A stretch of 64,000 nt of DNA from Companilactobacillus bobalius (GTDB lineage Bacteria > Bacillota > Bacilli > Lactobacillales > Lactobacillaceae). A model generated the notes under the pieces. The model made no database searches. It saw nothing but the letters and a program-made list of their open reading frames with translations, and was not told where the DNA came from. The DNA lies in NCBI RefSeq assembly GCF_009764355.1, contig NZ_LNUA01000032.1, positions 124,001-188,000 of the forward strand, written 5' to 3'. Numbering within the stretch: position 1 is the stretch's first letter; every line of letters begins with the position of its first letter. The position numbers and the translations under genes are program-made. Positions 24,982 through 34,227 of this stretch are shown here, piece by piece.

Positions 24982-26805
24982 TTGAACAAAAAGATTAAAT
25001 ATATGGGGATTGCGGCTGCAACATTGTTGACTGTCGCACCAATTGCCACACCAGTTTTCAATTCTGCAACAGAGATTACTGCTAAAGCAGATACAGTAAA
25101 TGACAGTGTTAAGGCAGGTACAAGTGCTACTGATACTAAGACTGATGATGTTACAGACACTAATACAAGTACAGATACAGAAAGCTCAACAAGTACTGAT
25201 ACAAAGGCAGATACTGATAATTCAACAAGTGTTGATACAAAGGCAAACACAGATGATTCAACCAATACTGTTGTAAATGCAACAGCTACTGCAACAACTT
25301 CTGATGAGAAAGCCACTGACAGCAAAACTACAACTTCAAATCAAACCGTATATAAAGTTGATAATGTAGATTACGATGAAGGCGGATATAATTCAGGTGT
25401 TATATCTGGTTCTTTACCAGCTATGAAAGATGGTAAAGAAATTGAAATCACTTATAGAGTCGAATTTGATGGCAATTCTAATGGAGATGTATATGGTAAT
25501 AATGAAAAAGCAATAATGCCGTATTTCGAAGGCTATTCCGTAAACCAGGAATTCGTGACTTTTGGAATTCAAAGAGATCCAAACACAAATGAAGTTACTG
25601 GAATAACCCTTCCAAATGGAATTCCAGTTTACACTAAGAACGGTAAAGAGACATCAACTACGCCAGAGTCAAATGAAATTGTTGATGTTTCACCAATGTT
25701 TCCAAATAGTGAAGGACAAGAGAAACTTTCTAATTCTACTGACATAACCCCTAAACAGAAGGCCGATGGTCAAAAGTGGGAAAGTCAAATGAAGAGTAGC
25801 TTTAGACTTACTAAAGATATGTCTCTAATTACTAATGATGATGGTACTATGTTTTATATACACGGTTCAGATGGATGGCTTTATTTTGGAGCTAAGAATC
25901 TTACACCACAATCTGATGTTTTTGAATATTTTAGTTCCGATGATCATAATAAAGATGAGTTTTTCATGAATTTTAATGATAACAAGGATAGAAGTGATCT
26001 TTTCTTTGATAATGAACACTACATTGTATTTGCTACAGCAACGGCAAATGATGGTTCTGTAAAAAGAAATCTATTTCCATCTGAAGTTAATCAATTTTTG
26101 GAAGAAAAGGGTGGTAAAGGCGTAACTTTCCATTTTGGTGTTCATTATGCTGCTAATCTAGAAAATGATAATGCTTCTACGGATGATAATGAACATAATG
26201 CAAGCGGTGGCTTCGATTCGGACCGATTCTTGAAAGACAACTCAAAACAGGTAGCTTCTAAAGATGTGGTTGTATTGCCACCAGATGCTGATTCAAGCAA
26301 CACAACAAATACTGGTTCAAACACGAATACAGGAAATACAGCAAATACCGGTTCAAACACTAATACAAGTACTTCAACAACTACTGATGAAAACAAGAAT
26401 AACGATAAGACAACAACACCAGCTACATCATATAGCTCAGTATATACACCAACAACAGGTACTCAATTATACAACGATAATGGCACATTGATTACAAACG
26501 TTAGTCTTGGAAAGAACACGGCATGGAAGGTTGACCAGAAGAAGGTTGTTAAAGGTGTAACTTATCTACGTGTTGCCACAAACGAATGGGTTAAAGTTGA
26601 CAATGGTTTGGAAATAAAATTAATCGATTCTGTTATAACAACTAATAAGCAAACAACTTTGTACAACAGCAAGGGTGAGAAGATTACTAATCGTGTATTA
26701 GGTGCTGATACTGCATGGAGAACTGACAGAACAGCTCAAATCAATGGTCAAACAATGTACCGTGTTGCTACAAATGAATGGGTTTCTGCAAGTAATGTTC
26801 AATAA
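24982..26805 (+). CDS. Secreted protein with two C-terminal SLAP modules (large paralogue)
   Basis: A 607-residue exported protein. The start is TTG 24982 (GGAGGATGAGATTTTG), matching the paralogue at 26981, rather than upstream codons. A signal peptide (MNKKIKYMGIAAATLLTVAP) ends near an AKA site at ~36. Residues ~38-115 form a Thr/Asp/Ser repeat linker (STDTESSTSTDTKADTD). A globular domain of unknown function spans ~120-430, followed by an Asn/Thr-rich spacer. Two SLAP repeats end in YLRVATNEWV and MYRVATNEWV (~490-607). SLAP modules bind cell-wall polymers non-covalently. The central domain may be an adhesin or enzyme; I do not recognise it. Confidence 0.82.
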   Translation: MNKKIKYMGIAAATLLTVAPIATPVFNSATEITAKADTVNDSVKAGTSATDTKTDDVTDTNTSTDTESSTSTDTKADTDNSTSVDTKANTDDSTNTVVNATATATTSDEKATDSKTTTSNQTVYKVDNVDYDEGGYNSGVISGSLPAMKDGKEIEITYRVEFDGNSNGDVYGNNEKAIMPYFEGYSVNQEFVTFGIQRDPNTNEVTGITLPNGIPVYTKNGKETSTTPESNEIVDVSPMFPNSEGQEKLSNSTDITPKQKADGQKWESQMKSSFRLTKDMSLITNDDGTMFYIHGSDGWLYFGAKNLTPQSDVFEYFSSDDHNKDEFFMNFNDNKDRSDLFFDNEHYIVFATATANDGSVKRNLFPSEVNQFLEEKGGKGVTFHFGVHYAANLENDNASTDDNEHNASGGFDSDRFLKDNSKQVASKDVVVLPPDADSSNTTNTGSNTNTGNTANTGSNTNTSTSTTTDENKNNDKTTTPATSYSSVYTPTTGTQLYNDNGTLITNVSLGKNTAWKVDQKKVVKGVTYLRVATNEWVKVDNGLEIKLIDSVITTNKQTTLYNSKGEKITNRVLGADTAWRTDRTAQINGQTMYRVATNEWVSASNVQ

Positions 26806-26911
26806 TTTTATTCAGAATATTTTTGATAAAACTCTGGGGAGCAAATAATCAGAATAAAAAATAATCACATTTTTAATGATTTTTAGAAATATAATCGTAG
26901 GAAACCTTGGA

Positions 26912-26939
26912 TTGTCATATCGTGTCATGACCATGTGCT
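26912..26939 (+). promoter_or_regulatory. Promoter of SLAP protein gene 2 (shared signature)
   Basis: -35 TTGTCA, 16-bp spacer with ATCGTGTCAT, -10 TGTGCT, at the same distance from the TTG start as in gene 1. The conservation of promoter, leader and signal peptide suggests gene duplication with common regulation. Confidence 0.55.
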
Positions 26940-26980
26940 AATCTTACGTAGTAAATAAAATTGTTAGGGAGGATAAGATT

Positions 26981-27808
26981 TTGAATAAAAAAATTAAATA
27001 TATGGGGATTACAATTGCAGCATTGTTGTTAACAGCTGGTCCAGTTATTGCACCTATCGAAACAACTAATGTACATGCAGCCACTAGCCCAGAAAGCGAT
27101 TATGTAAAACCTGATGCTAGTTATACGGATAATGGTGATGGAACTTATACTTTACATGGAGTTATTCATGGAAGTATCCTAACGAGTGGGGAAAATGCTC
27201 ATCCAACTGGTAATGGTTTAACCGTATCGCTTGATGGTATAAAGGTAAGTTCTACGGGTACAGTCAATCTTGCTGCACCTGAGTTTGATGGCTACAAGCC
27301 ACTTTATAATGATTATGAAGTGGATCTTGAAGACAATGGGGATGTATACTTTGCTGGCCTAATGTACCAACCAACTAATGCAACAACCATCAATGAAAAT
27401 AAAAAATCAGGACAGCCTTATTCAACGACAATTACTCTCACAAAACCAGCGATTACATGTGATGATACAGGATTGCCAAATTCAATTCCTGGAACAACTA
27501 AGTTTGTAACATTACCTGCCGGTTCTTCATGGAAGGTAGACCGTAAAATGTATAATTATGAAGAAACATATTATCGTGTAGGTACTAACACTTGGGTTGA
27601 TAGTAGAGACGGGAACGAGGAGTCTCATTTAGGCGTTGTAACTACTAAAAATCAATCAGCTTTGTTTACAAAAGATGGTACAAAAATTGCTAACCGTGTC
27701 TTAGGCGCAAACACAGCTTGGTTAACTGATCAAACTGCAACTATTAACGGTCAAACAATGTATCGTGTCGCCACTAATGAATGGCTTGCATCAAGAGATG
27801 TTAAATAA
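26981..27808 (+). CDS. Secreted protein with two C-terminal SLAP modules (small paralogue)
   Basis: A 275-residue exported protein starting at TTG 26981 behind AGGGAGGATAAGATT. The signal peptide (MNKKIKYMGITIAALLLTAG) is nearly identical to that of the upstream gene and likely ends near VHAA (~33). A central domain (~35-165) shares the pattern DNGDGTYTLHGVIHGS, comparable to YNSGVISGSLP in the larger paralogue. Two SLAP modules follow (YYRVGTNTWV and MYRVATNEWL). It is wall-attached by inference. It has no catalytic motif I can name. Confidence 0.82.
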   Translation: MNKKIKYMGITIAALLLTAGPVIAPIETTNVHAATSPESDYVKPDASYTDNGDGTYTLHGVIHGSILTSGENAHPTGNGLTVSLDGIKVSSTGTVNLAAPEFDGYKPLYNDYEVDLEDNGDVYFAGLMYQPTNATTINENKKSGQPYSTTITLTKPAITCDDTGLPNSIPGTTKFVTLPAGSSWKVDRKMYNYEETYYRVGTNTWVDSRDGNEESHLGVVTTKNQSALFTKDGTKIANRVLGANTAWLTDQTATINGQTMYRVATNEWLASRDVK

Positions 27809-27833
27809 CTATTCTAAATAGAAATTAAATGTT

Positions 27834-27884
27834 AAAAAAAAATCCCACTTTATACAATTATTTTCGTATAAGGTGGGATTTTGA
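27834..27884. terminator. Intrinsic terminator after SLAP gene 2
   Basis: A 15-bp stem (AATCCCACTTTATAC / GTATAAGGTGGGATT) with flanking A- and T-tracts. Confidence 0.88.
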
Positions 27885-28033
27885 CATATAGTGACACTGG
27901 CAAGTCATATACTGTTAAGTGGAATCAGATGATTCCAAATATTTCCTCCGTATTTACTTAGGAGTACGTGATAAACCCCTTTATCCGTAGCTAAACAAAA
28001 AGTCCAGAAGCGTTTGCTTCTGGGCTTTTTTTG
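27881..28033 (+). ncRNA. Candidate small RNA with its own promoter and terminator
   Basis: A consensus -35 (TTGACA, 27881) with the same ATAGTGACA context as the SLAP-gene promoters is followed by TATACT near 27908. The next ~115 nt lack a credible gene. They contain a hairpin GGAATCA / TGATTCC (27921-27936), a C-rich TTTCCTCC (27942-27949) pairing with GGAG (27961-27964), and a strong terminator (AGTCCAGAAGC / GCTTCTGGGCT, T7). An 8-codon GTG peptide after AGGAG is an alternative reading. Confidence 0.35.
27996..28033. terminator. Bidirectional terminator before the DJ-1-like gene
   Basis: Stem AGTCCAGAAGC / GCTTCTGGGCT with flanking A- and T-tracts, serving plus-strand transcripts and the minus-strand gene ending at 28040. 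Confidence 0.85.
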
Positions 28034-28039
28034 CTGTTT

Positions 28040-28714
28040 TTAATTATTCTCAATTAATATTCTAGCAACGGCTCTAGCGGAAAAAGGATTTTGTCCGGTG
28101 ATAAGTTGACCATCTTGGATAGCAAATTCTTTGTAGGCACGTTTCTTTTGAAAGTTCACATATTCATTGGTTCCATAAAGATGCTTGTGGAATGGCACAT
28201 CTTTTCTTTTACCAGCTAAAATATTCTCAGCGGTCGTGAAGCCAGTAATTTTTTTATCGGAGATCAAGTAATTGCCGTCATCATCTTTAACGTTGAGTAA
28301 GCCAGCAATGCCGTGACAGACAGAAGTTACGAAGCCGCCTTGTTGATAAATTTTCCTAGTAATACTTTGCAATTCGGGATTGGTAGGGAATTCCCCCATA
28401 ACCCAGTGTCCGCCAGTATAATAAATAGATTGATAATCTTCGGGATGAACTTCTGATGGTTTTAGCGAGTTGGTTAAAGCTCGTTGTTGAAAATCAGAAC
28501 TACTGTAAATCGCCATAGTGGATTTGTCGGTATATTTGAAACTGCGAGGATCAAGAGGAACGAATGCGCCTTTGTTTGTAACGTAATCGAAATCAAATCC
28601 AGCTTTAGTCACTTCATCAACGAATTCGGTGGCTTCACCTAACCAGAGTCCGGTAGCCTGGTCAGTGCCTTTATATTCAATTGTATTTGTTAAAACAACT
28701 AGAACTTTTTTCAT
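28040..28714 (-). CDS. DJ-1/PfpI-type glutamine amidotransferase-like protein (Hsp31-like)
   Basis: A 224-residue protein of the class I glutamine-amidotransferase fold. SVCHGIAGLL carries the nucleophile-elbow Cys-His. LGEATEFVDEVTKAGFD near the start holds the conserved Glu, and IYYTGGHWVM is the Hsp31/YhbO-type region. Likely roles are chaperone, glyoxalase or protein deglycase. It is downstream of, and only 3 nt from, the Old Yellow Enzyme gene; together with the ArsR gene they look like a reactive-electrophile response operon. Confidence 0.85.
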   Translation of the reverse strand: MKKVLVVLTNTIEYKGTDQATGLWLGEATEFVDEVTKAGFDFDYVTNKGAFVPLDPRSFKYTDKSTMAIYSSSDFQQRALTNSLKPSEVHPEDYQSIYYTGGHWVMGEFPTNPELQSITRKIYQQGGFVTSVCHGIAGLLNVKDDDGNYLISDKKITGFTTAENILAGKRKDVPFHKHLYGTNEYVNFQKKRAYKEFAIQDGQLITGQNPFSARAVARILIENN

Positions 28715-28717
28715 GAT

Positions 28718-29932
28718 TTACTCCTTATCACGTTGTGGCATTAAAGCGGATAATCCTTGATGTTTGAGAGAGAACAGCAAAGCTCCCCAGGCATTAGTTG
28801 TATGTTGAATTTCTTTACCTTCAGCAATACGCAACATTTGTTGTTGGTAGAAACTTAAACCAATCAATGATCCTACTTTTTTATCCAATTTTTTTGAACC
28901 AGTAGTTAAATGATGTAGTTTTTTACCAATTAAATTACCCCATTTTAATTGGTTAGGCAAGTCAGGTACCATAACTAGAGGACGGGCTAATCCGATAAAG
29001 TCAGTTTCGTTATTTTGAACGGCATTCTCCATACCAGTGGATGTATTGAAACCACCTGTAACAACAATTGGAGTTGAGATAGTCTGTTTTACTTTTTGAG
29101 CATAATCGATGAAGAAAGCACCTTTACCGATTCCTTGCATCTTAGGATTTTCGTAATTACCACCAGAAATTTCAATCAAATCAATACCTAGTTGATCCAT
29201 CTTTTGAATTACTTGAAGTGAATCTTCTTTAGAGAAACCATCTGAACGGAAATCGGATGAATTGATTTTTAAAGCAATAGGGAAGTCACGGCCGACTTTT
29301 TCACGAATGCCAGTATAAATTTCAGTTAAGATACGCATTTTATTTCATAACGAGCCACCATATTCACCAGCGGGATTAATCTTATTTGGTGAAAGAAATT
29401 GGTTCAAAAGATATCCGTGAGCCGCATGAATTTCGACTCCTGAGAAGCCAGCTTGTTGTGCAATTGCCGCAGCTTCGATGAACTTATTGATAATTTGTTT
29501 AATTTCTTCAATGCTTAAAGCTCTAGGTGTATTGAAAGCAAAGCCGTTAGAACCGGTCATGGGAACGGCACTAGGAGCAACTGGTTGTTTACTGATAGTC
29601 TTGGGGGATTGTTAAGCGGGATGATTTAATTGCATGAAAATTTTGGTATCATTCGTGGTTCCGGCTAGAGCCCATTTCTTTAATAAATTCAAATCTTGCT
29701 GACGATCAACAACAATATTGCCATATTCACCACGAGCATTGCGGTCGATCATAACATTTCCGGTAATAAGAAGACCAGTGCCGCCTTGAGCCCACTTTTG
29801 ATAAAGGGAGATAAGTTCTTTCGTTGGTTGACAGTTTTTGTCACCTAAGGTTTCGCTTAAAGCAGCCTTAGCAAATCTGTTTTTAATAGTAGTACCATTT
29901 TTCAAAGTTAAAGGTGTAAAGATAGTTGTCAT
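28718..29932 (-). pseudogene. NADH:flavin oxidoreductase/Old Yellow Enzyme family gene with two in-frame stops
   Basis: Three consecutive pieces in one reading frame add up to a ~405-residue flavoenzyme. The first ends MQLNHPA where HPGRQSPKT is expected. The second carries GVEIHAAHGYLLNQFLSP with the family His residues. The third holds the C-terminal barrel (KINSSDFRSDGFS, GGFNTSTGM). The interrupting codons are TAA at ~29591 (expected GR read as A-stop) and TAA at ~29342 (Glu to stop in SLENRMR). No indels are seen. The gene would reduce alpha/beta-unsaturated carbonyls with FMN. An ArsR-type operator-like sequence lies just upstream (29952-29973). Confidence 0.8.
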
Positions 29933-29951
29933 AATATTCTCCTAATAATGA

Positions 29952-29973
29952 GTTTAAACATTTGAACCTATTG
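29952..29973. promoter_or_regulatory. Imperfect ArsR-type operator copy before the Old Yellow Enzyme gene
   Basis: GAGTTTAAACATTTGAACCT is a diverged copy of the palindrome at 30320-30345, about 20 nt upstream of the start codon at 29932. Confidence 0.6.
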
Positions 29974-29993
29974 AACAAAAAATAAATTTCATC

Positions 29994-30302
29994 CTACTTG
30001 GATGAAATACTATTCTCGAGTGAAACAGTTAAATCTTTGAGCAGTTGAACTGTGTCATCTAATGAAACACGGTATAAACGTTCTTTCCCGACTTTATTTA
30101 CAGCGATGACACCGGCATCTAGCATTAATTTAAGATGATGGGAGACGGCCGGACGTGATAGGTTAATTTGCTCAGTGATTTGATTGACGGTTAATTCCTT
30201 ATTTTTACATAGTAGCAAAATTATTTTTTGACGATTCTCATCTTGAAAGATACCAAAGATGGGCATACCTTTTCGAAAAAGGTTCATTGTTTCTTCAGCC
30301 AT
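29994..30302 (-). CDS. ArsR family winged-helix regulator
   Basis: A 102-residue protein with the ArsR layout: FGIFQDENRQKIILLLCKN, then QITEQINLSRPAVSHHLKLM as recognition helices, and a short wing (VIAVNKVGKERLYRV). It lacks an obvious Cys metal-binding motif, so it may sense oxidants or electrophiles through another mechanism. It starts the minus-strand cluster with Old Yellow Enzyme and DJ-1-like genes. A 26-bp perfect palindrome sits immediately upstream. Confidence 0.87.
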   Translation of the reverse strand: MAEETMNLFRKGMPIFGIFQDENRQKIILLLCKNKELTVNQITEQINLSRPAVSHHLKLMLDAGVIAVNKVGKERLYRVSLDDTVQLLKDLTVSLENSISSK

Positions 30303-30319
30303 ATTGATCTCCTTAATTT

Positions 30320-30345
30320 TATAGGTTTAAACGTTTAAACCTATA
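30320..30345. promoter_or_regulatory. Perfect 26-bp palindromic operator of the ArsR gene
   Basis: Half-site TATAGGTTTAAAC is followed directly by its exact complement GTTTAAACCTATA, 18 nt upstream of the ArsR start. The imperfect second copy at 29952 supports a two-operator autoregulated cluster. Confidence 0.8.
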
Positions 30346-30370
30346 ATAACTTTTGCAAAATAAAATGTCA

Positions 30371-30400
30371 ACAAAAAAACAGAGCCTCAGCTCTGTTTTA
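30371..30400 (-). terminator. Terminator of glyA
   Basis: Stem AAACAGAGC / GCTCTGTTT with a CTCA loop; the T-run is on the minus strand. Confidence 0.8.
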
Positions 30401-30407
30401 GTAATTA

Positions 30408-31637
30408 CTATTTGATAGGATGCTTGTCTGTTAGTGCTTTTGTACGAGCATCTAATTTCTTTAATTCTTCAGGATCATTGTGATACTTAATAGCGTCAAC
30501 AATAATACGTGCTACTTCTTCACAATCTTCTTCGTTAAAGCCTCTTGATGTGATGGCAGGAGTACCTAAACGTAGTCCAGATGTGTACTTAGGAGGTAAT
30601 GGATCATTAGGAATGGCTTCCTTGTTAGTTGTGATGTGAATTGTATCAAGAAGATTTTGAACTTCCATACCATTCATATCTGTTTCAGTTAGAACCACGT
30701 TTAGCAAGTGATTGTCTGTACCACCAGTTAGAACTGATAGGTTGTCAGCATCATTGATAACTTTGGCCATAGCTGCAGCATTTTTCACAACTTGTTCCAT
30801 GTAATCCTTGAATTGAGGTTGAAGATCTTCACCGAAAGCAACGGCCTTACCAGCAATAACATGTTCTAGTGGGCCACCTTGAGTTCCTGGGAAAATAGCA
30901 GAGTTGATCTTTTTGCCTAATTCAGCTTTGGCAAGGATCATACCACCACGAGGACCTCTAAGAGTCTTGTGAGTAGTTGTTGTAACGATATCAGCAACAC
31001 CAGCTGGATTTGGATGTAAACCAACAGCAACTAATCCAGCAATGTGTGCCATATCGTCCATTAGATAAGCTCCAACGGAGTCAGCAATTTCACGGAATTT
31101 GTTGAAGTCGATGATACGACTGTATGCAGAAGCACCAGCAACGATAAGTTTTGGTTTTACTTCTTCAGCGATTCTTTGAACGTCATCATAATCGATGAAA
31201 CCTTCAGCGTTAACACCATATGAATGGAAGTTATACATTTTACCAGAGAAGTTAACCTTTGAGCCATGTGTCAAGTGACCACCAGCATTAAGATCCATAC
31301 CTAAAACAGAGTCACCAGGTTTTAGAACTGCTTGGGGAATTTTAATTTATCAAATCGTTGGTGAAGGGACTCCAGTTCTTAATTTTTCGGCGTTGAATAA
31401 TTTTTTATTCAGAGCAACAGTTGTTTATTCAATTTGATCGATATATTCACAACCTCCGTAGTAACGATGCCCTGGATAACCTTCAGCATATTTGTTTGTT
31501 AAAACTGATCCTTGCGCTTTTCTAACATTGTCAGAAACAAGGTTTTCGGAAGCAATCAACTCAATATTTCTATTTTGTCGTTCTTCTTCCTTTTTGATTA
31601 GATCGAAAACTTCTTTATCTCCTGTACTATATTGCAC
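30408..31637 (-). pseudogene. glyA: Serine hydroxymethyltransferase gene with an internal scrambled block
   Basis: The start (GTG 31637, well spaced from AAGGAG, better than the adjacent ATG at 31646) gives [32 protein letters not shown] and [15 protein letters not shown] follow. The block 31322-31436 then replaces the expected ~35 residues, although KKLFNAE survives inside it. The frame resumes at [18 protein letters not shown] with exactly the expected codon count. The PLP-lysine region ([14 protein letters not shown]) is intact. Total length (~409 aa) is normal. The enzyme interconverts serine and glycine with tetrahydrofolate. It forms an operon with the upstream nuclease gene. Confidence 0.85.
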
Positions 31638-31650
31638 TACGACCATCTCC

Positions 31651-32463
31651 TTAATAATTATTATTAACTACACTTGTACCATCGCTATAGTTAATCTTAA
31701 CACCATTCTCAACGTTAAAAATATACACATTGAAAGATACTGCTTTATCTGGTTGACCTGATGAAGTCATTGATTCAGCCATCATTTGAACGCCACGTGC
31801 AACTAATTCATCATTACGATATATCGGTTTGACCCGGTATCTGATAAAGTTGCTAGGATTTTGCTTTAGGTAGTAGGCAATATCGTTTTCGTGTTTGAGC
31901 ATTTCTGGTGAATTCAGAGAGCGAGTACCGGTCATCAAGTTCTTAGGATTATTATTCTGTCCAGTTAACTGATAACCAATGAGGTGTGAACGATTATATA
32001 GCCAGCCACCCTTGATGCGCTTGTTGTGCCAACCAGTTGGATTAACATAAAGTGCTTCGCGCTTTTGGGTAGGCATTAAGCTTTTGCTTAATAGTGCATC
32101 AGCTTGAATTGCACGGTTTAGATTATCTAAATCAGCAAATTCTTGCCAGGGACCATTTGAGACATTTAGTTCGGATTTTGTAAAAGTAGGCGTATTGTTA
32201 TTAACTTCTATTTCTTGGCTACCATTGTAATTCAGATTGGCCAGACTAGAACTCGAGTAAGTTTTGCTTTTCTCCACTTGCTTCGGGTTATCGCCAGTTC
32301 CAATCCCATTGTTCTGGTAGGATTCGTAAACACCTGAACCACCAACCACAATCAGTAGTAATCCTAAAGATACCAGTTTGCGGTGCAGACGTTTTTTAGG
32401 CTTGACCATGAATGTTGTAAACAACACGATGGCACCTAATAAAACAAGCAATAACATATACAT
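31651..32463 (-). CDS. Membrane-anchored DNA/RNA non-specific endonuclease (EndA/NucA-like)
   Basis: A 270-residue protein. The N-terminus has two hydrophobic segments ([20 protein letters not shown] and [16 protein letters not shown]). The catalytic domain (about residues 85-250) contains [20 protein letters not shown], the beta-beta-alpha-metal His motif in DNA-entry nucleases, plus [14 protein letters not shown]. It probably degrades DNA at the cell surface, for nutrition or uptake. It ends 14 nt before the glyA start, so the two are co-transcribed. Confidence 0.85.
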   Translation of the reverse strand: MYMLLLVLLGAIVLFTTFMVKPKKRLHRKLVSLGLLLIVVGGSGVYESYQNNGIGTGDNPKQVEKSKTYSSSSLANLNYNGSQEIEVNNNTPTFTKSELNVSNGPWQEFADLDNLNRAIQADALLSKSLMPTQKREALYVNPTGWHNKRIKGGWLYNRSHLIGYQLTGQNNNPKNLMTGTRSLNSPEMLKHENDIAYYLKQNPSNFIRYRVKPIYRNDELVARGVQMMAESMTSSGQPDKAVSFNVYIFNVENGVKINYSDGTSVVNNNY

Positions 32464-32657
32464 AAAATCGTTCCCCTTACTATGAAGATTTTAGAAATCT
32501 CCATGTATGATTTTATCATATATTTTCAGAAATCTAGAACATTATTTCCAAAATTGCAAAAATTAATTCGGAATTACCTTGATTAATTAGAGAAATTATA
32601 TTAATTCATGATAAAATTTGCTTAATAAGTATTAATGTGCAAAGTAGGGGGAGAATA

Positions 32658-33254
32658 ATGAATTTAGATGAAAAGTTTCAATACATGGCTACTGGACAAC
32701 CATATGATGATTTAGATCAATTGTTAGTTGATGCCAGAGCCAAATCAACGGAGTTAACTACTAAAATTAATAATGAAAGTAATGAAGCGAAGAAAGAAGA
32801 ATTAGTCCGTCAATTGTTTGGTAAAGCAGGTAAAGCACCATTTGTTAATCCTAATTTTCGTTGTGAATTTGGACGTAACATTTTTGTCGGTGATGATTTT
32901 TATGCAAACTATGATTGTGTGATTTTGGACGGAGCCAAAGTAACGATTGGAGATAAAGTATTATTCGGACCTAAAGTTGGTTTGTATACCAGCAATCATC
33001 TGTTTGATGCTAAAGAGCGTGAGATAGGTGGATGTATTGCTAAACCAATTTCAATAGGTAATCGTACGTGGCTAGCTGCTAATGTAACGGTTCTTCCAGG
33101 AGTAACAATTGGAAATGATGTGATTATAGGTGCAGGTAGCGTTGTGACACATGATATTCCTGATAAAGTTATCGCTGCTGGCAATCCTTGTAAGGTTATT
33201 CGTCCTATTACTGATGACGATAAAACAGGATTTGTTGGTCATGATTTTATTTGA
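32658..33254 (+). CDS. Sugar O-acetyltransferase (maltose/galactoside acetyltransferase family)
   Basis: A 198-residue left-handed beta-helix acetyltransferase. The N-terminal Maa domain (MNLDEKFQYMATGQPYDDLD) is followed by hexapeptide repeats (VTIGDKVLFGPKVGLYTSNH, with the catalytic His, and ITIGNDVIIGAGSVV). It transfers acetyl from acetyl-CoA to sugars. ATG 32658 is chosen because of the AGGGGGAGA ribosome-binding site; an in-frame codon 21 nt upstream lacks one. It is monocistronic. Confidence 0.88.
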   Translation: MNLDEKFQYMATGQPYDDLDQLLVDARAKSTELTTKINNESNEAKKEELVRQLFGKAGKAPFVNPNFRCEFGRNIFVGDDFYANYDCVILDGAKVTIGDKVLFGPKVGLYTSNHLFDAKEREIGGCIAKPISIGNRTWLAANVTVLPGVTIGNDVIIGAGSVVTHDIPDKVIAAGNPCKVIRPITDDDKTGFVGHDFI

Positions 33255-33259
33255 TTGTA

Positions 33260-33304
33260 AATAAATAGCTCATTCAACCATAAAAGTTGAGTGAGCTATT
33301 TTTG
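33260..33304. terminator. Bidirectional terminator between acetyltransferase and htpX
   Basis: A 16-bp stem (AAATAGCTCATTCAAC / GTTGAGTGAGCTATTT) with A- and T-rich flanks. Confidence 0.85.
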
Positions 33305-33306
33305 TA

Positions 33307-34203
33307 CTATTCAAAAGTTTTTTTCAAGGCGGCAATACGATCATCCAAGGGTGGGTGAGTATCGAAAAGTCCTGAGAAATGTTTCTTTTTAGTTGGATCA
33401 TCGATATACAGAGAGGCACTTGCATCATCAACTCGACGCATCGGTTTTGTGCTTTCTTTTAATTTTTCCAGGGCATTGATCAATCCTTGAGGATTACGAG
33501 TCAATTCAGCGCCGGAAACATCGGCTAAGTATTCACGATTTCTGGAAATAGCCATTTGAACTAAACTAGCAATCAATGGTCCCAAAATAGCGAAGACTAA
33601 GCCGACTAGCCAAAGAACAACTCGAATGGCGCCAGAATTATTGTTATCACGATCGTCACGGTCCATAGGAATCCACCAACGATAAGCGTTACCGATAATT
33701 GAACAAATCAAAATGGTGGCTGAAGATAAAGCTACGGAAATTGTTGATACTCGAATGTCGTAATTTTTAACATGAGAGATCTCATGAGCTAAAACGCCTT
33801 CGAGTTCTTCACGGTTCATCATTTGATAAAGGCCACTGGTAACAGCCACAGCGGCATGTTGGGGATCACGTCCGGTAGCAAAAGCATTGGGACTAGGCGC
33901 TTTCATAAGTAAAATCTCATTTCCTTTCCGTTTGATTACCTTTAATCTAGCATATGGAAATGATATTGTAATTAAAGATAATGCCAGCTAAATATAACAT
34001 ATTGAAGATGGACTAAGTGAGATACAGTTTCAAAGCAAAGGACAAATCATCAGTGTATAGACGATAGCAATTACCAATGCAATGACGATACCTGAATAGA
34101 TATTGTCAAAGAAATAAGCACCGATAAAGCTACCTAAAGCCGCTAGTAACAACAGGAATAGTAAATATTGAAGGTAGAACATACGTTTATAAAGAAAATC
34201 AGG
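33307..34203 (-). pseudogene. htpX: Membrane M48 metalloprotease HtpX-type gene with damaged N-terminal half
   Basis: The C-terminal two-thirds is intact: PSPNAFATGRDPQHAAVAVT, the zinc motif AHEISHVKNYD, and two membrane segments. Upstream in the same frame I can read a membrane segment (GSFIGAYFFDNIYSGIVIAL) typical of HtpX. It is separated by a scrambled block (~33910-34050) with stops and preceded by another scrambled stretch that has removed the start codon. Spacing matches the family length (~298 aa). The coordinate of the start is estimated. HtpX clears misfolded membrane proteins. It follows lemA, the usual pairing. Confidence 0.75.
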
Positions 34204-34227
34204 GTCATAAGATAAAGGAAGACCTGA

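Noticed and set aside
24948..25325. Minus-strand Val/Ser-rich ORF opposite the SLAP gene
   Set aside because: It mirrors the Thr/Asp repeat linker; no ribosome-binding site.
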